Origin: Acidimicrobiia bacterium
Lineage (GTDB): Bacteria > Actinomycetota > Acidimicrobiia > Spongiisociales > ZC4RG35
DNA length: 53,122 nucleotides
Assembly (NCBI GenBank): GCA_025928935.1
Contig: JAICNB010000012.1
Location: 1-53,122, forward strand
Direction: 5' to 3'
Shown here: positions 28,488-36,183 of the stretch, piece by piece
Layout of the letters: the number at the start of each line of letters is the position of its first letter
Numbering within the stretch: position 1 is the stretch's first letter
Notes under the pieces: model-generated
Database searches by the model: none
What the model was told of the DNA's origin: nothing
The model's input: only the letters and a program-made list of their open reading frames with translations
Position numbers and translations under genes: made by a program

Positions 28488-28612
28488 GCCGTGCTCCGCT
28501 CGGCGATCCAGGGCAAATCGTCCCTAGCTGATGTGACCATCGCCCGAAGGACGAAAGCCCCTATCGCAAACGGCCTCACTCGATTACCACCTGAGTTGAA
28601 GGATGTGGGAGC

Positions 28613-29338
28613 TTGGAATCCACTCAGGTACTGATAGCTCTGTTGGTCGTCACGTGGGTAGCCGGAGGAGCGGCGATAGCCCTCGTCATGGCCCGTTCTG
28701 GCCACGACCTCGGGCTATGGCTGGCCCTGGGGGTCCTCCTCGGGCCGTTCACCGCATTCTTTGCGTTTGAACGTCACGTTCTCGATAGGGACCGCAGAGC
28801 CCCGAGGACAGCGGAGTTGCGGACCGGCCCCTTCGATGTCTTGGCCGGTATCGACGATTCCGAGGAGTCCATCGAGGCGGTGCGGGCGGCCTTGAGCCTG
28901 TTTGGCGACAGCGTTACCAGTCTGACCCTGGCCACCGCCCTGGATTACGAGGCCAGTGCCAGCTTCACGGGGATCGCACCCCAATCCCGCGCCTACTCGC
29001 GGTTGGCCGACGTGGCGTCCGGCCTCGAGTTCGATCCCATCGAGATTGTGCTGCTGTACGGCCCCCCAGGAGAGACGATCGGCAGGCTTGCACAAGAAAC
29101 AGGATTCGAGCTGATAGTCCTCGGCGCCCGCGGACAGGGAATGTCCGAGGCCCTCTTCGGAAGCGTCACAGAGGAGCTGATAGGCAGCGCTCCCGTCCCG
29201 GTCTTCGTCGGCCCCCGCGTTTCGGCGTCATCGGTCTCATCGACGAGAGGCTCGACGCGCTCCGGAACTCCCTCAGCCGGGGCGAGGGGTGATACGAACC
29301 CTGACCGGCATCTCGCCGGCGGTGGAGAGCGGTCATGA
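28613..29338 (+). CDS. Membrane-anchored universal stress protein (UspA domain)
   Basis: 241-residue protein starting at TTG 28613, the only start in frame, with GAAGGATGTGGG just upstream. Two N-terminal membrane helices (LIALLVVTWVAGGAAIALVM and LGLWLALGVLLGPFTAFFAF) precede a UspA domain (about 75-205). The ATP-binding motif is readable as GARGQGMSEALFGSVTEELI (G-2x-G-9x-G-S). Membrane tethering of UspA is uncommon. It overlaps the next gene by ATGA and is divergent from the metal ATPase. Confidence 0.82.
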   Translation: MESTQVLIALLVVTWVAGGAAIALVMARSGHDLGLWLALGVLLGPFTAFFAFERHVLDRDRRAPRTAELRTGPFDVLAGIDDSEESIEAVRAALSLFGDSVTSLTLATALDYEASASFTGIAPQSRAYSRLADVASGLEFDPIEIVLLYGPPGETIGRLAQETGFELIVLGARGQGMSEALFGSVTEELIGSAPVPVFVGPRVSASSVSSTRGSTRSGTPSAGARGDTNPDRHLAGGGERS

Positions 29339-29790
29339 GTTGGGTGAAATGGGGTCTCGCCGTCCTACTGGGCGGCTTTTTGGTGATCCAGGTCGTTCCT
29401 TATGGGAGGGATCACGACAATCCGCCGGTGGTAGCGGAGCCGTCTTGGGATTCGGCTCAGACCCGAGTGTTGGCGGCTCGCGCCTGTTTCGACTGTCACA
29501 GCAACGAGACGGTGTGGCCGTGGTATTCGAACGTGGCTCCTGTGTCCTGGCTCGTGCAGCGGGACGTCGACGAGGGCCGGGAGGAGCTCAACTATTCGGA
29601 GTGGAACCGACCCCAGGAGGGTGATGAGTCCGCCGAGACAGTGATGGAGGGCTCGATGCCGCCACGGTCCTACCTACTGACCCATGCCGATGCGCGGCTC
29701 ACCGACGCCGAACTGGCAGAGCTGGTGGATGGACTGGTAGCGACGCTAGGCGGTGAAGGGGACGATGAGGGAGAGGGCGAGGACGATTGA
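29335..29790 (+). CDS. Haem-binding domain protein (c-type, CxxCH)
   Basis: 151-residue membrane-anchored protein. One N-terminal helix (WGLAVLLGGFLVIQVVP) is followed by ARACFDCHSNETVWPWYSN, with the CxxCH haem c site (about residue 49-53), then VQRDVDEGREELNYSEWN and SMPPRSYLL, where Met is the likely sixth ligand. These are the features of the haem-binding domain family. The acidic C-terminus is a run of Glu/Asp/Gly. The ATG overlaps the universal-stress stop. Role in extracytoplasmic electron transfer is inferred. Confidence 0.88.
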   Translation: MSWVKWGLAVLLGGFLVIQVVPYGRDHDNPPVVAEPSWDSAQTRVLAARACFDCHSNETVWPWYSNVAPVSWLVQRDVDEGREELNYSEWNRPQEGDESAETVMEGSMPPRSYLLTHADARLTDAELAELVDGLVATLGGEGDDEGEGEDD

Positions 29791-29881
29791 CGGGGCCAGT
29801 CGCCGGCGGCGGCATCGTTCTTGAGGGTTTGCTGAAGTTGCGTTGACGTCTCCCTGACCAGTTTCCAAAGATGCTTGGTCC

Positions 29882-30730
29882 ATGCACCAACGCCTCGGAG
29901 CCATGAGATTCGCCCGGGTCCTCACTGTGGTCTCGGCAGGGTGCCTGCTGTTGGCCTGTAGCGCCGACCCGGCTGCCACGGCCGGGCCTTCCGAAGCCAC
30001 GATCGGCCCTGTCGTAACCTCCACCACGATGTCCAGTGGCGAGACCACCGCCGTCACCTCGGCGGAGAGCAGCACCGCCCCGGTCGAAACCGTGCAGCTC
30101 CCCGGCTCCGGCAGCCCAGGTGTCGAGATCGCTCTCGGGGAGTGGGCGTTGGTCCCGTCGGCCGTGGAGGCACCCCCGGGAATGATCACATTCCGATTTC
30201 GCAATCTCGGGACCGTCCCCCACGCCCTCCGCATCCGCACCGCCGGATCGGGTGACAACCGGCTCGAGTGGCGTGCCGAGGCCGTGAGTCCCGGGGAGAC
30301 CGCTCTCCTCGTCGCCGACCTGGCCCCTGGAACCTATGAGATCGACTGCCCGATCGAGGACGCGCACGGCGAACACGACCAGCTGGGGATGGAGATGATC
30401 TTCACCGTCCACGAGGGTGCCACCTCGCTGACTCCGCTGCCGGACTCTCCGGCCACGGAGGTACCAGCTTCAGACGAAGCCGCGTCGAGTACCGCGGTGA
30501 CGATCGCCGAGTTCGCATTCGCACCCGCCGAGCTAGGAATCTCCGTCGGTTCCACGGTGACCTGGAGCAACAGCGACCCGACCCCTCACACCGTCACCAG
30601 CGATGACTTCGACACCGGCCCCATCGACCAGGGAGCGAGCGGCACTGTGACGTTCCCTGCAGCCGGCTCGTTCGAGTACTTCTGCGCCATCCACCCGACA
30701 ATGCGAGGACGGGTTGTAGTCGAGCCGTAG
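29882..30730 (+). CDS. Lipoprotein with two cupredoxin domains
   Basis: 282-residue lipoprotein (lipobox SAGCLLLAC) with a Ser/Thr-rich linker and two plastocyanin-like domains. Domain 1 (about 78-180) has VPHALRI, then DCPIEDAHGEHDQLGMEM, giving His-Cys-His-Met candidates. Domain 2 (about 200-282) is canonical: PTPHTVTSDDF ... GSFEYFCAIHPTMRGRVVV with His, Cys, His and Met all visible. Two type-1 copper sites in one polypeptide suggest an electron relay at the cell surface. ATG 29882 is used; ATG 29903 also leaves the lipoprotein signal intact. Confidence 0.88.
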   Translation: MHQRLGAMRFARVLTVVSAGCLLLACSADPAATAGPSEATIGPVVTSTTMSSGETTAVTSAESSTAPVETVQLPGSGSPGVEIALGEWALVPSAVEAPPGMITFRFRNLGTVPHALRIRTAGSGDNRLEWRAEAVSPGETALLVADLAPGTYEIDCPIEDAHGEHDQLGMEMIFTVHEGATSLTPLPDSPATEVPASDEAASSTAVTIAEFAFAPAELGISVGSTVTWSNSDPTPHTVTSDDFDTGPIDQGASGTVTFPAAGSFEYFCAIHPTMRGRVVVEP

Positions 30731-30738
30731 CGCCGCCG

Positions 30739-31341
30739 CTAGTGGTCGTGGCTGTGGGTGGGAGCCGGGACCGAGACATCGAGGTGATCGGCGTGCTCGT
30801 GGGGCACGCTGAGGGCGGCGACGGTGAGGATGAGGGCGCCGACCAAAGCCACCAGCCTGATGATGCGGGTAGTGATCGGTGGGAGGGGGAGGGCCTGGTA
30901 GGACCGGCCGAGAGTGAGGGCGACGATGGTGACACCCACCACGGCGATCGAGAATGTGTTGGCCACCAGGTCGGCGACCCCAACCTCGGCTGCCTGATCG
31001 GCCCCGGGTATGAACGACAGTCCGACGGTGCGTGAGACGATCCACACCAGGCCGATGCCGGCATGGAGGACGCCGACCCAGAGGAGCACTGTGGGCGATG
31101 GGCGGACGAGGGTGAGACCGGCGACGGCCAACTGGGCGATAGCCATGGCCGCGAATCCGATGGCGATGAAGGTGAGGTCACGGTGATCGATGGAGGCCTC
31201 GAGATGGATCAGCCCACCGGCGGCTGCAAACGTGGCGATCACCCAGGCCAGGGCTCGATGCAGCGATGACCTGTTGTCGACTGCAACGACGGTCACGGTT
31301 GTCTCCGGAGTCTGGTTGAGGGTTTCGAGGATTGGTGCCAC
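30739..31341 (-). CDS. Polytopic membrane protein with His-rich tail
   Basis: 200-residue protein with about six membrane helices and the C-terminal tail PHEHADHLDVSVPAPTHSHDH, which holds seven His in about 20 residues and is probably metal-binding. A further HLEASIDHRDL loop contains two His. Convergent with the cupredoxin gene (8-bp gap). A role in copper or other metal handling is suggested only by the His cluster and the neighbour. No family recognised. Confidence 0.72.
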   Translation of the reverse strand: MAPILETLNQTPETTVTVVAVDNRSSLHRALAWVIATFAAAGGLIHLEASIDHRDLTFIAIGFAAMAIAQLAVAGLTLVRPSPTVLLWVGVLHAGIGLVWIVSRTVGLSFIPGADQAAEVGVADLVANTFSIAVVGVTIVALTLGRSYQALPLPPITTRIIRLVALVGALILTVAALSVPHEHADHLDVSVPAPTHSHDH

Positions 31342-31412
31342 TGGTGTCTCCGCTGCGGGTCAGGGGCCGGCCGGAACCTCGGCCATGGCAGAGGCTCCGG
31401 CCGGCTTTGGTG

Positions 31413-32162
31413 TCATCCGCCGAACTGGTCGGGGAATTGGGCGATGATCCCGGCGGCGAGAGTGTCGGAGAGCATCAGCATGTGGTGTTTGGCCTCGTCG
31501 TAGTGCTCGATCGCGCTGGTGTAGTCACCATTGAGCAGATCAGTCGCGTAGACGATGGTCGTGTCGATGTGCCCCTCGAGCATCGGCCGAGTGGCTGACT
31601 GCGGCCAGTTCTCCGGGTTCGCTGCGGACACGAAATCGGCGATCTCCTCGGCATTGGCGTACCAGTCGGCAACGGCAGTCTCGAGCGCTGCGGTGTCCCC
31701 GGCTTGTGCGGCTGTGAGAACTGGGACGGCTTGATCGATGTGAGTAGTCAGGAGGTCGGTCAGTTGGTTTCCGGCTTCCTCACCGTAGAAGGACGCGATC
31801 GCGGCGCCGATATCGGCCTGGTTGGCGAGGAGCCGATCGAGCGTCGGCTGCAGCCCGTCCGGGTTGCGGAAGAAGGCGTCAACTGTCGCGTAAGTCCACT
31901 GCATGTGATCCGACCACAAGTCACGCATCGCGCTGTGCAGCCCGACCTGGGCTTCGAAGTCGGCCGGGTCCGTGGTCTGCAGCGCGGTGGCGGACGGGGT
32001 CGGTGGTTGTGTCGTATCGATGGCCGGCCGGGTGGTCACGGTGGTGGCTGCGGCTTGGGTCGTGGTGGGATCCGCGTCGTCGCTGGTCCCTCCGCTGCAG
32101 GCGCCCAGGGCGAGCACGCATGCGACCAGGACTCCGAGGAGCCGGTGGTGGTCGGTGGTCAT
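31413..32162 (-). CDS. Secreted helical lipoprotein
   Basis: 249-residue lipoprotein: VLVACVLALGAC lipobox, Thr-rich linker to about residue 60, then an all-helical domain with ATVDAFFRNPDGLQPTLDRL, NQADIGAAIASFYGEEAGN, VADWYANAEEIADFVSAANP and AKHHMLMLSDTLAAGI. The same blocks occur in an uncharacterised family in Bacillus and actinobacteria, sometimes mislabelled. ATG 32162 is preceded by AGAAAGGA, so the longer upstream frame was rejected. Its promoter carries the TTCTAAA-type sites next to the Cys-rich regulator. Confidence 0.85.
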   Translation of the reverse strand: MTTDHHRLLGVLVACVLALGACSGGTSDDADPTTTQAAATTVTTRPAIDTTQPPTPSATALQTTDPADFEAQVGLHSAMRDLWSDHMQWTYATVDAFFRNPDGLQPTLDRLLANQADIGAAIASFYGEEAGNQLTDLLTTHIDQAVPVLTAAQAGDTAALETAVADWYANAEEIADFVSAANPENWPQSATRPMLEGHIDTTIVYATDLLNGDYTSAIEHYDEAKHHMLMLSDTLAAGIIAQFPDQFGG

Positions 32163-32204
32163 GGCGGTCCTTTCTCTCGATGACCCCCGGGATGGGGTTG
32201 CATC

Positions 32205-32232
32205 TCTAAAATTGAGATGATTGAGATTTAGA
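32205..32232. promoter_or_regulatory. Inverted TCTAAA ... TTTAGA operator candidate
   Basis: TCTAAA (32205-32210) and TTTAGA (32227-32232) form an inverted repeat with a 16-bp spacer inside an AT-rich promoter in a GC-rich genome. It lies just before the helical lipoprotein gene. A third half-site TTTAGAA lies at 32266-32272, and a TAAAC-N7-GTTTA dyad lies between them. Confidence 0.55.
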
Positions 32233-32385
32233 ATGCCTGACTCTCTTAAACATGTCAAGTTTATTTTTAGAAGAAGCCTCGCAGGGACCCGTCAGAGAGG
32301 ACACGTGGCCCAGACGACTAACCGAACGTCGTCGACGTGCGCCCGACCGCGGCGCGGACTGGCTCAGTCCGCCACCTCTCCTCTT

Positions 32386-33036
32386 CTATTCGCTCACCGG
32401 GGGGCTGAGCCGGACACAGCAGTAACCTTCCTCGAAGGCGAGGACCGCATCTGTCTTGGAGCCCGAGCCCTCCACCATGCCCTCCACCAGCGCCAGGTTG
32501 AGCCCACAGGTGGTGTCCCGATCCCTTTCCCGCAGCTCGTGGAAGGGGCAGTTTCGGAACCGGGTCTCTCCTTCCTCGATCACCGGCTCGTACCCGGTGG
32601 CTACGAGGGCAGCTCCGAGGCCTGCCTGGCCCATTTCCCTACCGGTCCGTCGGGCCGAGTCGATCAAGGCCCCGGTGTCGAGATGGCCCGCCTGTGTCGC
32701 GTCGAGGAGGATGCGAGCAGCCAACTCGTAGCGCCGTGGTGGGATGGACACCTCGTGGACCCGGTCCGAACGGCGGTAGAGCTTGGACGGCCGCCCTGCC
32801 CCAGGACCGGTCCTTCCGCTCAACCGGCGATACTCCACCTCCAACAGACCGTCCTCGGACAGCCGGTTGAGGTGATAGGCAGCCACCTGCGGAGAAACAT
32901 CGACAGCGTCGGCGGCCGCGTCGCGACTCACCGGCTCTGCCGAGGCGGCCACGAAAGCATAGAGGGCGCGGCGGATCGGCTCGCCGAGAGACGCCACAGC
33001 CTCCAGGGAGTCGGATCCGAAGTCGTTGTCAGTCAT
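32386..33036 (-). CDS. ArsR-type winged-helix regulator with Cys motif (paralogue of 15712-16410)
   Basis: 216-residue transcription factor. Winged helix (about 10-85): LGEPIRRALYAFVAASAEP, VDVSPQVAAYHLNRLSEDGLL and a wing ending RPSKLYR. The C-terminal half has RFRNCPFHELRERDRDTTC, again two Cys 13 residues apart, then GLNLALVEGM and a Cys pair near the end (EEGYCCVRL). This is the same architecture as the regulator at 15.7 kb. Its own promoter and the one downstream both carry TTCTAAA sites, pointing to autoregulation and control of the neighbours. Confidence 0.87.
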   Translation of the reverse strand: MTDNDFGSDSLEAVASLGEPIRRALYAFVAASAEPVSRDAAADAVDVSPQVAAYHLNRLSEDGLLEVEYRRLSGRTGPGAGRPSKLYRRSDRVHEVSIPPRRYELAARILLDATQAGHLDTGALIDSARRTGREMGQAGLGAALVATGYEPVIEEGETRFRNCPFHELRERDRDTTCGLNLALVEGMVEGSGSKTDAVLAFEEGYCCVRLSPPVSE

Positions 33037-33045
33037 GATCCACCA

Positions 33046-33113
33046 TTCTAAAACCCATTGGACTTGACTTTACACAGCCTTCCCTCTAAGTTCGATAGCG
33101 GTCGACTTTAGAA
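33046..33113. promoter_or_regulatory. Divergent promoter with paired TTCTAAA / TTTAGAA sites
   Basis: TTCTAAA (33046-33052) and TTTAGAA (33107-33113) are exact inverted copies flanking the regulator/DoxX intergenic region. A possible -35 TTGACT (about 33064) with a weak -10 TAAGTT 17 bp downstream lies between them. The right-hand site overlaps the AGAAGGAGG ribosome site of the DoxX-like gene, so bound regulator could block both transcription and access to the start. Confidence 0.55.
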
Positions 33114-33124
33114 GGAGGAACTTC

Positions 33125-33520
33125 ATGACCACCACCACTACTCCCACCGTTGCCCCCCAGACCACCCGCAGTCTCACCGCCTACCGGATCCTCCGGGTGG
33201 GATTCACCGTGGCTCCCATCCTGTTCGGGTTGGACAAGTTCACCAATCTGATGACCGACTGGACCCAGTTCCTTCCCGAGTTCGTCACCAACGTCATCAG
33301 CGGTGGCGCTGTCATGGCCGTGGTCGGGGTCGTGGAGATCATCGCCGGGATCGGCGTCTGGCTACGGCCCAAGATCTTCGCCTACGTGGTCGCTGCCTGG
33401 CTGGGAGTGATCATCATCACCCTGATCATCGTCGGCGGGTTCTGGGACATCGCCCTGCGTGACTTCGGGCTGCTGCTCGGGGCCCTCGCCCTGGGTCAGC
33501 TCGCCCAAGATCACGCCTGA
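33125..33520 (+). CDS. DoxX-like small membrane protein
   Basis: 131-residue protein with four membrane helices and the DoxX-like N-terminal block YRILRVGFTVAPILFGLDKFTN followed by WTQFLPEF and MAVVGVVEIIAGIGVWL. This family is often annotated only as DoxX or as membrane protein; redox or oxidative-stress functions have been proposed for relatives. A strong AGAAGGAGG lies 6 bp upstream of ATG. It is probably controlled by the divergent Cys-rich regulator. Confidence 0.85.
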   Translation: MTTTTTPTVAPQTTRSLTAYRILRVGFTVAPILFGLDKFTNLMTDWTQFLPEFVTNVISGGAVMAVVGVVEIIAGIGVWLRPKIFAYVVAAWLGVIIITLIIVGGFWDIALRDFGLLLGALALGQLAQDHA

Positions 33521-33606
33521 GCTCATCCAAACAAGGACGTCGCCCGCCGCCCAGTCCTCGCCCTTCCCTGGGCCCGGCGGGTGGCGTCCACCGGATAGAG
33601 GAGCCC

Positions 33607-33741
33607 GTGACGACCGACGCCGAGCAGGAGCGCACCCTCCAACTGCTGGCCCTCCCCCGGGCGAAGGCTTGCGGGTCGCGCACCGTGACCTCTGCCCTCC
33701 CCGCTCCGACCGACGGTCCCACGCCGGGTTCTTCGCTGTAG
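33607..33741 (+). CDS. Possible 44-residue small ORF or truncated gene start
   Basis: GTG 33607 with GAGGAG 5 bp upstream opens a 44-codon frame beginning MTTDAEQERTLQLLALPRAK and ending before the next gene. The beginning looks like a genuine N-terminus while the rest has no recognisable content, so it may be the start of a gene that was cut. The 257-bp gap around it holds nothing else I can support. Confidence 0.25.
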   Translation: MTTDAEQERTLQLLALPRAKACGSRTVTSALPAPTDGPTPGSSL

Positions 33742-33777
33742 TCGAATAGCGTCGTCCGGAGAGAAGGGAGCCTGTTG

Positions 33778-34254
33778 GTGGATTGGAGCGGTTGGGCAAC
33801 CTTCGGGGTGGCGGCAACGGCCGTGCTCACTGCGGTGATCGTCGGCGCCCAGCTCGCCGGGCTCACCCGCCTCGACATCCCGCTCATGTTGGGCACCCTC
33901 ATCACCGGAGATCCGGACCGGGCCAGATTCGTCGGGTTCTTCCTCCACCTCGTCATGGGCCAGTTCTTCGCCCTGTTCTACGCCGCCGGCTTCGCCCAGC
34001 TGGGCCGGAGCGGTTGGCTGCTGGGCGCGGGGTTCGGGCTGATCCACGCCACAATCGCCGGCGCGGTGCTGGTACCGCTCCTCCCCACCATTCATCCCCG
34101 GATGGCAACCGAGCGGGCCGGTCCCAGCTCGACCACGGTCCTCGAGCCCCCGGGCCTCCTCGCCCTCAACTACGGGTGGAGCACACCCTTGGTGACGATG
34201 GCCGCCCATGTCGTCTACGGGGCGATCCTGGGTGCGTTCCTCCAGGTCCGATGA
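33778..34254 (+). CDS. Polytopic membrane protein coupled to GH15 gene
   Basis: 158-residue protein with four or five membrane helices (FGVAATAVLTAVIVGAQLAG, FFLHLVMGQFFALFYAAGF, LGAGFGLIHATIAGAVLVPLL, MAAHVVYGAILGAFL). The start chosen is GTG 33778, 9 bp after GGGAG. Conserved His residues sit within helices (LIHAT, AAHVVYG). The stop overlaps the GH15 start as ATGA. No family recognised. Confidence 0.75.
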   Translation: MDWSGWATFGVAATAVLTAVIVGAQLAGLTRLDIPLMLGTLITGDPDRARFVGFFLHLVMGQFFALFYAAGFAQLGRSGWLLGAGFGLIHATIAGAVLVPLLPTIHPRMATERAGPSSTTVLEPPGLLALNYGWSTPLVTMAAHVVYGAILGAFLQVR

Positions 34255-36035
34255 ACTCGATCCGGCGGATCCCGATCGGCGAGTACGGACTCATCGGGGA
34301 CACCCGGACCGCGGCCTTGGTCGCCCCGGACGGCTCGATCGATTGGCTTTGCCTTCCCCGATTCGATTCACCACCTGTCTTCGGCAGGCTTGTCGGCGGA
34401 GAGGAGGGAGGGCACTTCGTGATCGCACCCGACGAGCCCGCCACCCTGGCTGGGCAGGGCTACCGGGGTGACACGGCAACCCTCGAGACCGAATGGGCCG
34501 TGGACGGTGGCCGACTGGTCCTCGCCGACACGATGGTGGGAGAGGTCACCGGAGTGATGCTCCCCGAAAGCCTGCTGGTGCGGCGTGTCACCAGCCAAGG
34601 ACGGCCGATCCGGGTGGGAGTCGAGATCTCACCCCGCTTCGGGTACCAGCGGGAGCGGGCTCGGCGGATCCGACGTCAGAACGGCAACCTGCTGGTGGAC
34701 CACGGCGACATCGCCTTCTCCCTCACCACAGGCACCGAGCATCAGCTGGAGCCGGATCGCCCCAACGTCATCGAGGTCCGGCCTGACCGCCCCGTCACAG
34801 TGGTGATGTCGGCCAGCCACCGAGGCCCCCTCTTCCTGGTCCCATCAGAGGTGGGCACCGGGGAGGCGGCGCGGGACGAGACCCGATGGCAGCTTTGGGC
34901 AGACAGCCTGGTGACCGGGCCCCACCACCGCCGGGCCATCCTGCGCAGCTTCATCACCCTTCAACTCCTCACCTATTCGCCTACCGGCGCCCCCGTGGCA
35001 GCACCCACCACGTCACTGCCCGAGGTGGTCGGCGGCAGCCGCAACTGGGACTACCGGTACGCCTGGCCACGGGATGCCTGCACGGGCATCACTGCTTTCC
35101 TCAGCGCAGGAAAGGAGCGCGAGGCACGCGGCTTCCACGCCTGGCTCCTCCACGCCAGCCGCCTCGCCCGTCCCCGCCTCCCAGCCCTGTTCAGCCTCGA
35201 CGGCCGCCCCGCACCCCTGGAGCAGGAGCTCGAAGGATGGCCCGGCTACGCCGACAGCAGACCGGTGCGGGTCGGAAACGGGGCCCGAGCCCAACATCAG
35301 CTCGATGGTTATGGGTGGGTTCTCGACGCCGCCTGGCAGCTGACCAGAGCCGGTCACCGACTCGACGGCGAGACCTGGCGAACCATGCAAGCCTTTGCCG
35401 ATCATGTCACCCGGAACTGGATGCTGCCCGACGCCGGGATCTGGGAGCGCCGCGACCTGCCACGCCACCATGTCCACTCCAAACTCATGGCCTGGGTGGC
35501 TCTGGACCGGGCAATCCAGATCGCTGAGCAGCGCAGTGACACTCCCCGCCGGCTGACCGAGTGGAGTGCCGCGGCCGGGATACTTGGTGATGAGATCGCC
35601 CGCCGCGCCTTCGACCCACATAATGGGTGCTACACCGCCGCTTACGAATCACAGGACCTCGACGCCGCCCTGCTGCTCCTTCCCTGGACCGGATTCGAGC
35701 CCAACGATTCACCGCGTGTCGCAGGGACCATCGACACCATCCGCCGAGAGCTCGGTGCCGGCGGCCCTCTCCTCTACCGATACCGCGACCACGACGGCCT
35801 CACTGGCCGTGAAGGCGCCTTCCTCCCCTGCTCCTTCTGGTTGGTGCACGCACTCGCCATGACAGGGCAACGCTCACAAGCGGAAACACTGTTCGAGGAG
35901 CTACTCGGTCTTGGCGGTGAACTCGGTCTATACGCCGAGGAGATGGACCCCGTCACTCACGACCACCTCGGGAACTACCCACAGGCCTTGACCCACTCCG
36001 CTCTGCTGCAGGCGGCGACAGCGCTCAACGACTGA
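34251..36035 (+). CDS. GH15 family glucoamylase / trehalase-like glycoside hydrolase
   Basis: 594-residue cytosolic enzyme of glycoside hydrolase family 15 (bacterial glucoamylase/trehalase type), hydrolysing alpha-glucosidic bonds. The N-terminal beta-sandwich begins IGEYGLIGDTRTAALVAPDG with DWLCLPRFDSPPVF. The (alpha/alpha)6 barrel has GSRNWDYRYAWPRDA, a catalytic Glu candidate in PDAGIWERR and the second in YAEEMDPVTHDHLGNYPQA, ending with LTHSALL. The length is normal. No signal peptide. Translationally coupled to the preceding membrane protein gene. Confidence 0.93.
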   Translation: MNSIRRIPIGEYGLIGDTRTAALVAPDGSIDWLCLPRFDSPPVFGRLVGGEEGGHFVIAPDEPATLAGQGYRGDTATLETEWAVDGGRLVLADTMVGEVTGVMLPESLLVRRVTSQGRPIRVGVEISPRFGYQRERARRIRRQNGNLLVDHGDIAFSLTTGTEHQLEPDRPNVIEVRPDRPVTVVMSASHRGPLFLVPSEVGTGEAARDETRWQLWADSLVTGPHHRRAILRSFITLQLLTYSPTGAPVAAPTTSLPEVVGGSRNWDYRYAWPRDACTGITAFLSAGKEREARGFHAWLLHASRLARPRLPALFSLDGRPAPLEQELEGWPGYADSRPVRVGNGARAQHQLDGYGWVLDAAWQLTRAGHRLDGETWRTMQAFADHVTRNWMLPDAGIWERRDLPRHHVHSKLMAWVALDRAIQIAEQRSDTPRRLTEWSAAAGILGDEIARRAFDPHNGCYTAAYESQDLDAALLLLPWTGFEPNDSPRVAGTIDTIRRELGAGGPLLYRYRDHDGLTGREGAFLPCSFWLVHALAMTGQRSQAETLFEELLGLGGELGLYAEEMDPVTHDHLGNYPQALTHSALLQAATALND

Positions 36036-36183
36036 CCTGATCAGATTCTCGAGGACACCCCGTGACCCGGGGCAGCGATAGTCAGCTGGATGACCGGTGT
36101 CTCCCAATCGCGGCGGTGTATTGGATCGGGTTCCCCCTCCCTCGCGGCTCGATCCCTCCCGCGGACCCAGCTGTAATTGATGC

